Part shown: positions 10,572-19,686 of the stretch, in pieces | How positions within the stretch are numbered: the first letter of the stretch is position 1 | Layout: every line of letters starts with the position of its first letter | Assembly: GCA_025453875.1 (NCBI GenBank) | Contig: JALOPN010000006.1 | Span: 1-41,672, forward strand | Source: Gemmatimonadaceae bacterium | GTDB lineage: Bacteria; Gemmatimonadota; Gemmatimonadetes; Gemmatimonadales; Gemmatimonadaceae | Direction of reading: 5' to 3' | DNA: 41,672 bases | The notes under the pieces: generated by a model | What the model was told of the DNA's origin: nothing | Seen by the model: only the letters and a program-made list of their open reading frames with translations | Database searches by the model: none | Translations under genes and position numbers: made by a program

Positions 10572-10631
10572 ATGCAGTTTCACGTGGTTTGTGCGCGCGC
10601 CGTGCTGGCGCGCTGACTCTCATACATTCCC

Positions 10632-11597
10632 ATGGCCGCACCCTTGCTCGACTTCGAACGGCCGATCGCCGACCTGGAACGTCAGATCGACGAACTGCGT
10701 CGAATGGCCGGCGATCAGGACCTCGACGTCGCCGCCGAACTCGCGCCGCTGGAGCAGAAGCTGCAGGCGCTGCGCGTCGCGATCTATCGCGATCTCACGC
10801 CGCTGCAGCGCGTGCAAGTCGCGCGCAATGCGAAGCGCCCGTTCACCCTCGACTACATCCGCCTCGCCTTCACCGACTTCGTCGAGCTGCATGGCGACCG
10901 CGCGTTTCGTGAAGACGCCGCCATTGTGGGCGGATGGGCACGACTCGACGGGGAAACCGTCATGGTGATCGGCCACCAACGTGGGCGCGACACGAAGGAG
11001 AACATCAAGCGCAACTTCGGCATGCCCCACCCGGAGGGGTACCGCAAGGCGCTCCGCTTGATGAAGCTGGCCGAGAAGTTCCAGGTGCCGATCATCACGC
11101 TGATCGACACCCCCGGTGCCTGGGCAGGCCTCGGTGCCGAAGAACGTGGCCAGAGCGAAGCGATCGCGCGCAACCTCTTCGAGATGAGTCGCCTCGAGGT
11201 GCCCATTCTCGCCACCGTCATCGGTGAAGGCGGCTCCGGTGGTGCGCTCGCGCTTGGTGTGGCCGACCGTGTGTTCATGTTCGAAAATGCGGTCTACTCG
11301 GTGATCACCGTCGAAGGGTGCGCCGCCATCCTCTGGAAGGACGGCAAGAGCCCCGAGATGCGCGACAAGGCAGCGAGCGCGCTCCGCATCACGGCGCAGG
11401 ATCTGTTCGACCTGCGTGTGATCGACGAGATCATCGCCGAACCGATCGGCGGTGCACACTCGAATCACGAAGCCACTGCGGCGTCCCTGAAGGAAACGCT
11501 GGTCCGTCACCTTGACGAACTGCGCAAGCTCAAGCCGGAGCGACTCGTGCGGCGCCGTCGCGAGAAGTTCCTGCGGATGGGACAGTTCATCGAGTGA
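10632..11597 (+). CDS. accA: Acetyl-CoA carboxylase carboxyltransferase subunit alpha
   Basis: FTDFVELHGDRAFREDAAIVGG, FGMPHPEGYRKALRLMKLAEKF, GEGGSGGALALGVADRVFMFENAVYSVITVEGCAAILWKD. Confidence 0.97.
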   Translation: MAAPLLDFERPIADLERQIDELRRMAGDQDLDVAAELAPLEQKLQALRVAIYRDLTPLQRVQVARNAKRPFTLDYIRLAFTDFVELHGDRAFREDAAIVGGWARLDGETVMVIGHQRGRDTKENIKRNFGMPHPEGYRKALRLMKLAEKFQVPIITLIDTPGAWAGLGAEERGQSEAIARNLFEMSRLEVPILATVIGEGGSGGALALGVADRVFMFENAVYSVITVEGCAAILWKDGKSPEMRDKAASALRITAQDLFDLRVIDEIIAEPIGGAHSNHEATAASLKETLVRHLDELRKLKPERLVRRRREKFLRMGQFIE

Positions 11598-11604
11598 GCA
11601 GCGC

Positions 11605-12846
11605 ATGACACACCTCATCGAGGTGGCGTTCGGCGGCAACCGCAAGGCGTTCTATCTGTGGGAGGGCGAAGCGCCTCCCGCGGTGAACTCGCCCGTCATC
11701 GTGGAGGCGGACCGAGGCGAAGACCTGGGTCGTGTGCACGCCGTTGGCGAACTCGCCGAACGGCGCTGCAACGGCTGCAGTCATGGCTGCGGCACCGACA
11801 CGCGCCCCACGGACCGTGCGCTGCGCGTTGCCACGGCGGCGGAACTCGCGCGCGCATCGACGCTGCGCGAGGAGAATGAGGTTGCGCGCCGCACCACGCA
11901 CGAGCGCACGCGCGCGGCCGGCCTCGGCATGAAGATCTCCGACGCTGAATGGCAGTGGGATCGACGCAAGCTCACGATCTATTTCACCGCCGAGAAGCGC
12001 GTCGACTTCCGCAATCTGGTGCGCGAACTCGCCGCGCACTTCCGGGCGCGCATCGAGCTGCGACAGATCGGCGTGCGTGATGAAGCCAAGCGACTCTCCG
12101 GCATTGGACGGTGCGGCCGCGAATACTGCTCGGCCAGCTGGCTACCTGATCTGCGGCCGGTCAACCTTGGCGTCGCCAAGGATCAGCGACTCTCGCTCAA
12201 CCCGACCCAGATCTCCGGCGCGTGCGGCCGCTTGATGTGCTGTCTGCGGTACGAGCACGATTTCTACGTGCAGAGTCGGCGTCGCTTCCCCAAGGAAGGA
12301 CGAATCCTCCGCACGGCGCAGGGCGAGGAGAAGGTGCTCGCGATCGACATCTTCCGCGATACCGTCACGTTGCGGGGCGTCGAGGGCGAGACGCGCATCG
12401 TGCCGCTCGCCGACCTTCGCGTCGAGACGGAACACGCCGGTGGCGCCGCACTCGGTGTTGGCGTCGCATCGAGCGACACGGTTGCCGTGGTCGATGAGCC
12501 ACCCGATGAGCACGCCGCCTCGTACCTCGAGGACGCCCCCAGCGGCATGCCCGACAACGCACCGCCGCGTAGCGCTCTGCCCGGCAACGCGCCAGGCAGC
12601 ATCGCGCCGGCACCGTCGGAGGTGCTTTCGCCGAACGGCCTCGATGATGCAGACGACGGCGATGATGACGAGTCGGATGACGCGCCGGCGGCAGGCGCCA
12701 CCACCTCGGACGACGACGCCCCGCGCCGCAAGCGACGCCGTGGCCGCCGCGGTGGACGCCGAGCGCGCGGCGAGCGCCCAGCACGTGACGCCGGGACCGA
12801 CGCGCCGCGTGGTCCAGACAACATTTCTCCTGCTTCGGACTCCTGA
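11605..12846 (+). CDS. ricT: PSP1-domain protein, RicT/YaaT-like, with acidic then Arg/Gly-rich C-terminal tail
   Basis: RCNGCSHGCGTDTRPTDRALRVATAAE; GIGRCGREYCSASWL; ISGACGRLMCCLRYEHDFYVQSRRRFPKEG; tail RRKRRRGRRGGRRARGERPARD. Confidence 0.88.
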   Translation: MTHLIEVAFGGNRKAFYLWEGEAPPAVNSPVIVEADRGEDLGRVHAVGELAERRCNGCSHGCGTDTRPTDRALRVATAAELARASTLREENEVARRTTHERTRAAGLGMKISDAEWQWDRRKLTIYFTAEKRVDFRNLVRELAAHFRARIELRQIGVRDEAKRLSGIGRCGREYCSASWLPDLRPVNLGVAKDQRLSLNPTQISGACGRLMCCLRYEHDFYVQSRRRFPKEGRILRTAQGEEKVLAIDIFRDTVTLRGVEGETRIVPLADLRVETEHAGGAALGVGVASSDTVAVVDEPPDEHAASYLEDAPSGMPDNAPPRSALPGNAPGSIAPAPSEVLSPNGLDDADDGDDDESDDAPAAGATTSDDDAPRRKRRRGRRGGRRARGERPARDAGTDAPRGPDNISPASDS

Positions 12847-12848
12847 AC

Positions 12849-14396
12849 GTGTCCCGCTTCTATCTCACCACCGCGATCGACTACGCGAACGGTGATCCGC
12901 ATCTCGGCCACGCCCTCGAAAAGATCGGGGCCGATGTCATCGCGCGGTATCAGCGCGCCGCGGGACTCGACGTGCATTTCATGATCGGCATGGATGAGCA
13001 CGGACAGAAGGTGGCGCAGACCGCCGCTGCGCAGGGGAGTGAACCCCAGGCATTCACCGACCGGATCGCCGAACGGTTCCTCGCCACGTGGGAGAAGCTC
13101 GGCATCAGTCATGATCAGTTCATTCGCACCACCACGCCGCACCACAAGGCGGGTGTGCAAGCGCTGATTCGTCGTATCGCCGAGCGACAGCCGGACGACT
13201 TCTACGAGCAGAGCTATCGTGGTCTGTACTGCGTGGGATGCGAGGCCTTCAAGCAACCCGCCGATATTGTCGACGGACGATGCGTCCTCCATCCCACCCG
13301 CACGCTGGAGGAGGTCGAAGAACGCAACTGGTTCTTCCGCCTCTCGAAGTACGCACCGTTCCTTCGCGCCCACATCGAGGGCAATCCCCAGTTCGTGCAG
13401 CCGATCAGTCGGCGCAACGAGATTCTCGGCCTGCTCGATCAGGGGCTCGAGGATATCTCCGCCAGCCGCTCGCGCCTCTCCTGGGCGGTCCCGTTCCCGA
13501 TGCCTCTGTCCACCGGCGAAGTGCAAGGGACATACGTGTGGTTCGACGCGCTCCCCAACTATCTCACCGGCACCGGTTTCCCGGATGGAGACTGGGAATC
13601 ACGCTGGCCGGCGCAGCTTCACATCATCGGCAAGGACATCACGCGCTTTCACGTCGTGATCTGGCCCGCCATGCTGCACGCGGCAGGGCTGCCGCTGCCC
13701 GAACAGGTCTGGGCGCACGGTTTCGTGCAGCTGGGTGGTGAGCGCTTCTCGAAGAGCGCCGGTGTGAAGCTCGATCTGCACGAAGCGATCGACCGATTCG
13801 GTGCCGATGCGTTCCGCTACGTCCTGTTGCGCGAAGTACCGTTCGACGGCGATGGCAACTTCTCGTGGGAACGCTTCGAGGAGCGCTACACGTCCGATCT
13901 CGCCAACGCGCTCGGCAACCTCGCCAGCCGCGCCGTCGCCATGGTCGAGAAGTATCGTGGTGGCGTGGTGCCCGTCGCTGCCGCGCCCGATGATGAAGCC
14001 GGTGATCACGATGATGTGCGCGCCTACCACGCCGCCATGAACGGCAGCCGCGGTTGGCTGCTGCACGACGGTATCTCCGCGGTTGCGCGTCAGGTGGCGC
14101 GCGCCAACGAGTTCACCCAGCAGAGCGCACCGTGGCAGTTGGCGAAGGACGCGACGCAGGCCGACGCACTCGATGTCGTGCTCGCGTCGCTCATCCGACG
14201 GCTCGCACGCTGCACCATGCAACTCGCGCCGTTCATGCCCAACAAGTGCGCACAACTCTGGCGCACGCTTGGCGCACCGTCGTCGCTCGCGGCGCTGCAG
14301 TTCGACGCCCTTTCGAGCCTCGACGTGGCGGGGTGGCGGGTGACGAAGGGCGATCCGCTCTTCCCGCGGCCAGTCGCTCCCGCCGAGCCGAGCTGA
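12849..14396 (+). CDS. metG: Methionyl-tRNA synthetase
   Basis: YANGDPHLGHALEKIGADVIARYQR (HIGH-like), MIGMDEHGQKVAQTA, HIIGKDITRFHVVIWPAML, ERFSKSAGVKLD (KMSKS-like); GTG start. Confidence 0.95.
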   Translation: MSRFYLTTAIDYANGDPHLGHALEKIGADVIARYQRAAGLDVHFMIGMDEHGQKVAQTAAAQGSEPQAFTDRIAERFLATWEKLGISHDQFIRTTTPHHKAGVQALIRRIAERQPDDFYEQSYRGLYCVGCEAFKQPADIVDGRCVLHPTRTLEEVEERNWFFRLSKYAPFLRAHIEGNPQFVQPISRRNEILGLLDQGLEDISASRSRLSWAVPFPMPLSTGEVQGTYVWFDALPNYLTGTGFPDGDWESRWPAQLHIIGKDITRFHVVIWPAMLHAAGLPLPEQVWAHGFVQLGGERFSKSAGVKLDLHEAIDRFGADAFRYVLLREVPFDGDGNFSWERFEERYTSDLANALGNLASRAVAMVEKYRGGVVPVAAAPDDEAGDHDDVRAYHAAMNGSRGWLLHDGISAVARQVARANEFTQQSAPWQLAKDATQADALDVVLASLIRRLARCTMQLAPFMPNKCAQLWRTLGAPSSLAALQFDALSSLDVAGWRVTKGDPLFPRPVAPAEPS

Positions 14397-14402
14397 CGTC
14401 GA

Positions 14403-14430
14403 GGGCCTCGGAAGGTCACCGCCGAGGCCC
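14403..14430. terminator. Hairpin after metG
   Basis: GGGCCTCGG...CCGAGGCCC inverted repeat just after the metG stop; no clear T-run. Confidence 0.55.
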
Positions 14431-14470
14431 AATTCATCACAGCTTGACGCAACCCCACGTCGGCTCGCAC

Positions 14471-16285
14471 ATGCGCCTTGGAGATGCACACAACGGTCGG
14501 CTCTGCCGCGCGACCCGCCGCAAGGGCGAGCGCGTCGGCGAGCGCCGGACCCGCCGAGGCTTCGCCCTCGAAGCGGTCCTGCTGCTCATGCTCATCTTCG
14601 CCGTCATCGTCATGGCCGGCCTCTCGGCCGTGCAGACGCTGACGCGCACGTCCGCCATCGACTATCGCAGTACCCAGGTGGCGTACGCGGCCGAAGCCGG
14701 TGCCGATGACATCATGTCGCAGCTCGATGCGGCCATGCAGGACGGAGTGATCGGTGCCACCGACATCGCGGGCCTCGCCAGTCCGGCGCTGCCCGGCTTC
14801 GCATTCGATACGGATACGCGCACCACGGCAGCGCCGGAAGCGCGCACGATCACCTCCGGTCCCTTCGCCGGCCTGATTTCGCTCAATCAGCCCATCGACA
14901 TCGAGGTGACCGCCACCGACTCCATGCGCAACCGCAGTCAGGTGGTGCTCTCGGTGAACGCGCAGAGCATTCCGCTCTTCCAGTTCGGCGTCTTCTACGA
15001 GGAAGACCTGGAGATCCTGCCGGGCCAACCCATGGTGTTCGCGGGCTGGGTGCACTCCAACTCGAACCTGTACCTGAGTTCCGGCAGCGTCACGTTCCAG
15101 AGTCAGCTCACCACACCAGACAGCGTCTTCTGGCAGCGCAAGGACCGCAACGAGCGACTGAACGGCGTCCGCATTCACAACGCAGCTGGTTCACCGATTC
15201 AACTGGATTTCGACTCGCGCAGCCATGCCGGCGCCGCGTTCGTCACACGCAGCACCACACGCTTCAACAATCGACTCATGTCGGGCGCGAGTGGTGTCCG
15301 TGCCCTGCGGCTGCCGCTGCCGGCCGGCATGAACTCGTACACGCTGATCGAACCGCGCCAGGGTGGCGATAACGCCATGGTGCAGGACGTGAAGCTCGCG
15401 TGGAAGTCGGACTGGTACATCGAGCTCGACGTGGCCAACCTCGCGACGCCGTGCGCCAGCATGGTGCAGGCACGCGCGGCCGGCCGCGCCCTGCCGACCG
15501 CCGCGCAGTGCGCCGCGATCTTCACCGGGCGCCCGAACGCTTTCTTCGATGGTCGTGAAGACCTGCGGCCGGACCTCCTCGACGTCAACATGGCCGCATT
15601 GCGCACGTGGGTCGCGGCCGATCCCGGCGGTCGACGCGTCGACATCCTGTATGTGCGATTCACCGGTCGCAATGCGGGTATCACCGAGCGCGACTATCCG
15701 GCCCTTCGCCTCGTGAATGGCGCCGAGTTGCCTGCGTCGTGGTCACCCATCGAGCCGGGCGGACTGTCCATCGCCACCGATCATCCGCTCTACGTTCGCG
15801 GCGATTACAACTCGGTCAACTGGAAGCCGGCCGCCTTCTACGCCGATGCGATCACGTTCCTGAGCAACAACTGGAACGACGGCCTGCAGGCGAACTTCGC
15901 GCGGCGCGCCGCGAGTGCGCTCACCACGGCCAACGTCGCCATCGCCGCCGGCCACTCGGCCACCACGTGTGACTGGCAGCGCGCTGGATGCGGCGCGCCA
16001 ATCTACGGGGGCGGGCTCGAGAACTTTCCTCGCTTCCTCGAGGACTGGGGTGGTGGTCGCATCTTCCGGTACACGGGTTCACTCGTGTCGCTGTTCGAAA
16101 GCGCCAAGTCGACGGGCGATTGGGGTAACACCGTGGACGCCGCGGGCAACGCGCAGGGGGCGTACTACAACCCACCCACGCGCCAGTGGAGCTTCGACCT
16201 GCGCTTCCGCGACCCGCGCATGCTGCCGCCAGGCACACCACGCGTCGGCACGGTGATCCAGACGGCATTCCGCCCGGTGTTCTGA
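14471..16285 (+). CDS. PilX-like pilus assembly protein with type IV pilin-like N-terminus
   Basis: RRTRRGFALEAVLLLMLIFAVIVMAGLSAVQTL prepilin-like segment, then FQFGVFYEEDLEILPGQPMVFAGWVHSNSNLYLSSG; first gene of a minor-pilin cluster; internal ATG 14471 preferred. Confidence 0.7.
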   Translation: MRLGDAHNGRLCRATRRKGERVGERRTRRGFALEAVLLLMLIFAVIVMAGLSAVQTLTRTSAIDYRSTQVAYAAEAGADDIMSQLDAAMQDGVIGATDIAGLASPALPGFAFDTDTRTTAAPEARTITSGPFAGLISLNQPIDIEVTATDSMRNRSQVVLSVNAQSIPLFQFGVFYEEDLEILPGQPMVFAGWVHSNSNLYLSSGSVTFQSQLTTPDSVFWQRKDRNERLNGVRIHNAAGSPIQLDFDSRSHAGAAFVTRSTTRFNNRLMSGASGVRALRLPLPAGMNSYTLIEPRQGGDNAMVQDVKLAWKSDWYIELDVANLATPCASMVQARAAGRALPTAAQCAAIFTGRPNAFFDGREDLRPDLLDVNMAALRTWVAADPGGRRVDILYVRFTGRNAGITERDYPALRLVNGAELPASWSPIEPGGLSIATDHPLYVRGDYNSVNWKPAAFYADAITFLSNNWNDGLQANFARRAASALTTANVAIAAGHSATTCDWQRAGCGAPIYGGGLENFPRFLEDWGGGRIFRYTGSLVSLFESAKSTGDWGNTVDAAGNAQGAYYNPPTRQWSFDLRFRDPRMLPPGTPRVGTVIQTAFRPVF

Positions 16286-16866
16286 TGCGCCCCCACCAGA
16301 GACCGCAGCCACGGCGGCGTGGCTTCACGATGATCGAAGTGCTCGTCGTCGTCGCCATGATCGCCGCCATGATGGCGATCATGGGACCGCGCTTTCGCAT
16401 CTCCGACAGCATCGATGTGCAGCTGAGCGGCATGCAGCTCGCGCAGGATGTCGAGCTCTCGCGAACGCGCGCACTCGCCACGAAATCGGACGTCCGACTC
16501 GTCGTGGAGGTGCTCGGTGACAGCGGTGCCTACACGGCCTATCTCGATCTCGATCGCGACGGGACGATTGCGGAGACGCACGATGAGAGCGTCGCCCTGC
16601 GCGGCGTCGGCCGGCGTCCGCTCCGCCCCCGCGTACGGTTCGGCCTCGGCAATGCCTCGCCGTTGCCCAACGATCCAACGGGACAGCCGGTTGGGTTCGC
16701 CGACGGGCGCCTGTTGTTCAACTCGCGTGGCCTCACGGAACCACTCGGGACAGCCGGCGTGATCTATCTCGAAAGCACCGTCAATCCGGATCGCGTCTCG
16801 GCCGTGGCGATTTCGGGGAGTGGCGGCGTCCGCCTCTGGCACTGGAGGGATGGCGAATGGCGATGA
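16285..16866 (+). CDS. GspH/FimT-type pseudopilin
   Basis: RRRGFTMIEVLVVVAMIAAMMAIMGPRFR prepilin motif (G^FTMIE); ATG overlaps the upstream stop. Confidence 0.82.
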   Translation: MRPHQRPQPRRRGFTMIEVLVVVAMIAAMMAIMGPRFRISDSIDVQLSGMQLAQDVELSRTRALATKSDVRLVVEVLGDSGAYTAYLDLDRDGTIAETHDESVALRGVGRRPLRPRVRFGLGNASPLPNDPTGQPVGFADGRLLFNSRGLTEPLGTAGVIYLESTVNPDRVSAVAISGSGGVRLWHWRDGEWR

Positions 16867-17267
16867 ACACCGACAAGAGAAATCGCGGCGGCTTCACGAT
16901 CATCAACGTCCTCGTTGGCATCGTGTTGCTTGTCGCCGGCGTCATGGCGCTCGGCAAGTCCAATGCGGAGACGCTGCGCGGACAGTCACTGGCCCAGAAC
17001 CGCACGAACGCACTCGCGATCGCGCGTGCCTATCTCGAGGAAGTGCGGACCCGTGATCCCTGGTCGCTGGCAACCGAAAGTCCGATGATGGTTGGTGGCG
17101 ACGGCGTGCCAACCTCTCTCGGCAAGTTCAAGCGCCAGATGACCGTGATCGAGGAGCGCAACAATCTCGTCCGACTCGAGGTGGAGGTCGATTTCCCGCG
17201 CGCCATGGAGCCGGTGCGCGTCACCACGTACCAGTACCGCGGCAACGCGCTGGCCGGAGGCGCTTGA
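16857..17267 (+). CDS. PilV-like minor pilin
   Basis: RNRGGFTIINVLVGIVLLVAGVMALGKSNAETLRGQ; position in the pilin cluster; overlaps the preceding CDS. Confidence 0.7.
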   Translation: MAMNTDKRNRGGFTIINVLVGIVLLVAGVMALGKSNAETLRGQSLAQNRTNALAIARAYLEEVRTRDPWSLATESPMMVGGDGVPTSLGKFKRQMTVIEERNNLVRLEVEVDFPRAMEPVRVTTYQYRGNALAGGA

Positions 17268-17268
17268 G

Positions 17269-18225
17269 ATGCGTGCAGATCATCACCAAACGTTCGATCG
17301 TCCGCGACGCGGATTCACGATCGTCGAACTTCTGGTCGCGCTCGTCATGGGCGTCATCATCCTCAGCGCGGCGACGAAGTTCGCCGTCAGCTCGTGGCAA
17401 GGACGTCGGAGCTGGACACTGCGCGAGAGTGTGGATCGCAACGCGCGCTTTCTCGGTATTGCCATCGCACGCGACGCCGCCGAAGCCGGCGTGAGCATCG
17501 AGAGTACACCGGTTTTTGGCACCCTCGGCACCTTCACCGATACGATTTCGATCCTGTCGGTCCCGTTCGAGCCGAACGAAGCGCCCGTCTATCGCTTCGA
17601 CGCGATGGACGGTGACACCATCAATCCGCTGCCCCCCGGTGGCAACTGCGGCGCCACGTGCCTGAGCTTCCTCAAGGACGACGGTGAGTTCGACCTGCGC
17701 GCTGGTGATCTGGCACGATTGCAGATCGGCGGCGAACGGCGGCTCCTGCTGCTCACCGCCGTGAATGACCTTGGCGGCGCCAACTTCTCGGTGGAGTTCC
17801 TGCCGGTGACATCGCTGCTCGGACGACCGGCCGGTCTCGACGACTCGCTGCCCATCGACCGGTTCGGCACCGCGATCCAGAAGCTGCGTGCGGTCACGTA
17901 TTGGCATGATCCGACCGCGAAAGCCGTGTTCCGATCGGAGCGACTCGATCCGACCACGGGCCGACCGGTGGGTCAGCAACTTGCCGATGGTGTCGAGGCG
18001 TGGGACGCTCGCCTGCTCTTCCAGGATGGATTCGAAGCCGATCGGTACGACGGCATGGACACCGATTCACTCAACGATGCCCATCGTATTCTCGGGGTAA
18101 AGGTGCGCGCCAAGGTCATGGCCAGTCGCACCGATCCCGCCGTGAACGGCGGCGCGCCCGTGTACCGCTGGTACGAATGGCGCGCCGCCCCACGCAACCT
18201 GCTCTACGAGAAGAACAGGTTGTGA
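17269..18225 (+). CDS. PilW-like minor pilin
   Basis: PRRGFTIVELLVALVMGVIILSAATKF prepilin motif; about 318 aa; follows pilV-like gene. Confidence 0.75.
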   Translation: MRADHHQTFDRPRRGFTIVELLVALVMGVIILSAATKFAVSSWQGRRSWTLRESVDRNARFLGIAIARDAAEAGVSIESTPVFGTLGTFTDTISILSVPFEPNEAPVYRFDAMDGDTINPLPPGGNCGATCLSFLKDDGEFDLRAGDLARLQIGGERRLLLLTAVNDLGGANFSVEFLPVTSLLGRPAGLDDSLPIDRFGTAIQKLRAVTYWHDPTAKAVFRSERLDPTTGRPVGQQLADGVEAWDARLLFQDGFEADRYDGMDTDSLNDAHRILGVKVRAKVMASRTDPAVNGGAPVYRWYEWRAAPRNLLYEKNRL

Positions 18226-18229
18226 CGCA

Positions 18230-18862
18230 TCACTTCGAGAAGTCGACCTTCGGCGCCTCGCGCGCCGACGCGTCGGCCTCGAAGTATTCCCGCGGCTTGG
18301 CACCGGTGACCTTGGCCGTCAGAACTGCGGGAAACTTGCGGATGTACGTGTTGTACGTTTCGACGGCACCGTTGTAGTCGGTACGCGCGACCGCGATGCG
18401 ATTCTCGGTGCCCGTGAGCTCATCCTGCAGGCGCAGGAAGTTCTCGTTCGACTTGAGATCCGGGTACGCCTCCACCACCACACTGAGGCGACCCAGCGCT
18501 GACGTGAGCCCCGCATTGGCCGTGGCGAGCTCCTGCAGATCGGCGCCACCCGTCTTGTTGAGCGCGCCCTGCAAACCGGCGCGCGCCTCGGTGACTTGCG
18601 TCAGCACTTCGCTCTCCTGCGCCGCGAAACCCTTGACGGTTTCGACCAGGTTGGGGATGAGATCAGCGCGGCGCTGCAGCTGCACCTCGATGTTGCGCTG
18701 CGCCGAGGCCGCCGCTTCATCGTAGGTCTGAATGCTGTTGTAGCCGCACGCGCCCAGCAGCACGGGCAGCGCCAACAGGAGCGCCGCGCGCAACGAGCGT
18801 CGCGGTGAACGCGCCGCGTCCGACGGCGCGGCCGTGCGGGAGACAGTGGGAAGGTGCAGCAT
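18230..18862 (-). CDS. LemA family lipoprotein
   Basis: LLGACGYNSIQTYDEAAASAQRNIEVQLQRRADLIPNLVETVKGFAAQE is the LemA signature; lipobox; start among several candidate ATGs. Confidence 0.9.
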   Translation of the reverse strand: MLHLPTVSRTAAPSDAARSPRRSLRAALLLALPVLLGACGYNSIQTYDEAAASAQRNIEVQLQRRADLIPNLVETVKGFAAQESEVLTQVTEARAGLQGALNKTGGADLQELATANAGLTSALGRLSVVVEAYPDLKSNENFLRLQDELTGTENRIAVARTDYNGAVETYNTYIRKFPAVLTAKVTGAKPREYFEADASAREAPKVDFSK

Positions 18863-18924
18863 CGTGGGCTCCTGAGTCATGGCGGTGAAGTCGTGAAGGA
18901 AGGACATCGCACCGGAGAGTGCCA

Positions 18925-19650
18925 CTACACCGGTCCGGTCCCGGGGTCGAACGTATCGAGCCACGCGGCGAGGCGCTCCATGCCATCCAGCGTGGCCAGC
19001 AGCACCGCCTCCGCCTCACGTGCGGCGATGGGGCGCCCGTTGCGCAGGTCATCATGCACCCGCGCGAATGGCGTGCTATCGAGTGAGGCGGCGGCGGCAA
19101 CCCGATCGATCAACGCGCGCCGATCGGTCGGCGCACGCTCACCGAGCACTCGAACCGCAGCGCGAAACACGGCCATCAAGGTCCCGTGACTTGCGCGAAG
19201 AACGTCGAGCTGCATCGCCCCATCGGTGCCCGCATGCATGAGCGCCTGCCGCAGGCGCAGCACCTTGCCCATGGCTTCATACTCGGCCTGTCGACGCAGA
19301 TCGGCGCGATGTACCGGCGCTGCCGGCGGCAGCGCGCCATGCAACACGCGATGCTGCTCCTGAATGTCTGCGTATTCCATGGGGAAGATGTCGGCCGAAC
19401 GCTCCCATTCGGCGACCGTCAACTCGAAGGGAGGCGGGTTGCCCGCCTCACGCCAGGCGTGCACGGTGGCCGCGAGCGCTTCGAGTTGCGACGCCTCGAT
19501 GCGATCGAGCAGCACGAGCACATTCTGGTCGGAACGATCGGCCACGGTGTGGCCGATTGCCGCCGATCCGTACAGCAACACGCAACGCAGTCGGTCGCCG
19601 TGAATGCCGGCAAGCTGCGTCACGAACTGTTCGAGTGTCAGTCGGGGCAT
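18925..19650 (-). CDS. Nucleotidyltransferase-fold protein (possibly degenerate)
   Basis: RCVLLYGSAAIGHTVADRSDQNVLVLLD resembles the GS-x-DxD nucleotidyltransferase motif, but the second Asp position reads Asn. Confidence 0.6.
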   Translation of the reverse strand: MPRLTLEQFVTQLAGIHGDRLRCVLLYGSAAIGHTVADRSDQNVLVLLDRIEASQLEALAATVHAWREAGNPPPFELTVAEWERSADIFPMEYADIQEQHRVLHGALPPAAPVHRADLRRQAEYEAMGKVLRLRQALMHAGTDGAMQLDVLRASHGTLMAVFRAAVRVLGERAPTDRRALIDRVAAAASLDSTPFARVHDDLRNGRPIAAREAEAVLLATLDGMERLAAWLDTFDPGTGPV

Positions 19651-19686
19651 GAAGGAGTCCGCGTGCGTGAGTGTTGTGTGTCGGCG

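Noticed and set aside
10623-10631. TACATT just before accA as a -10 promoter element for a leaderless mRNA
   Set aside because: It ends only 3 bp before the ATG, too close for a normal start site upstream of the codon.
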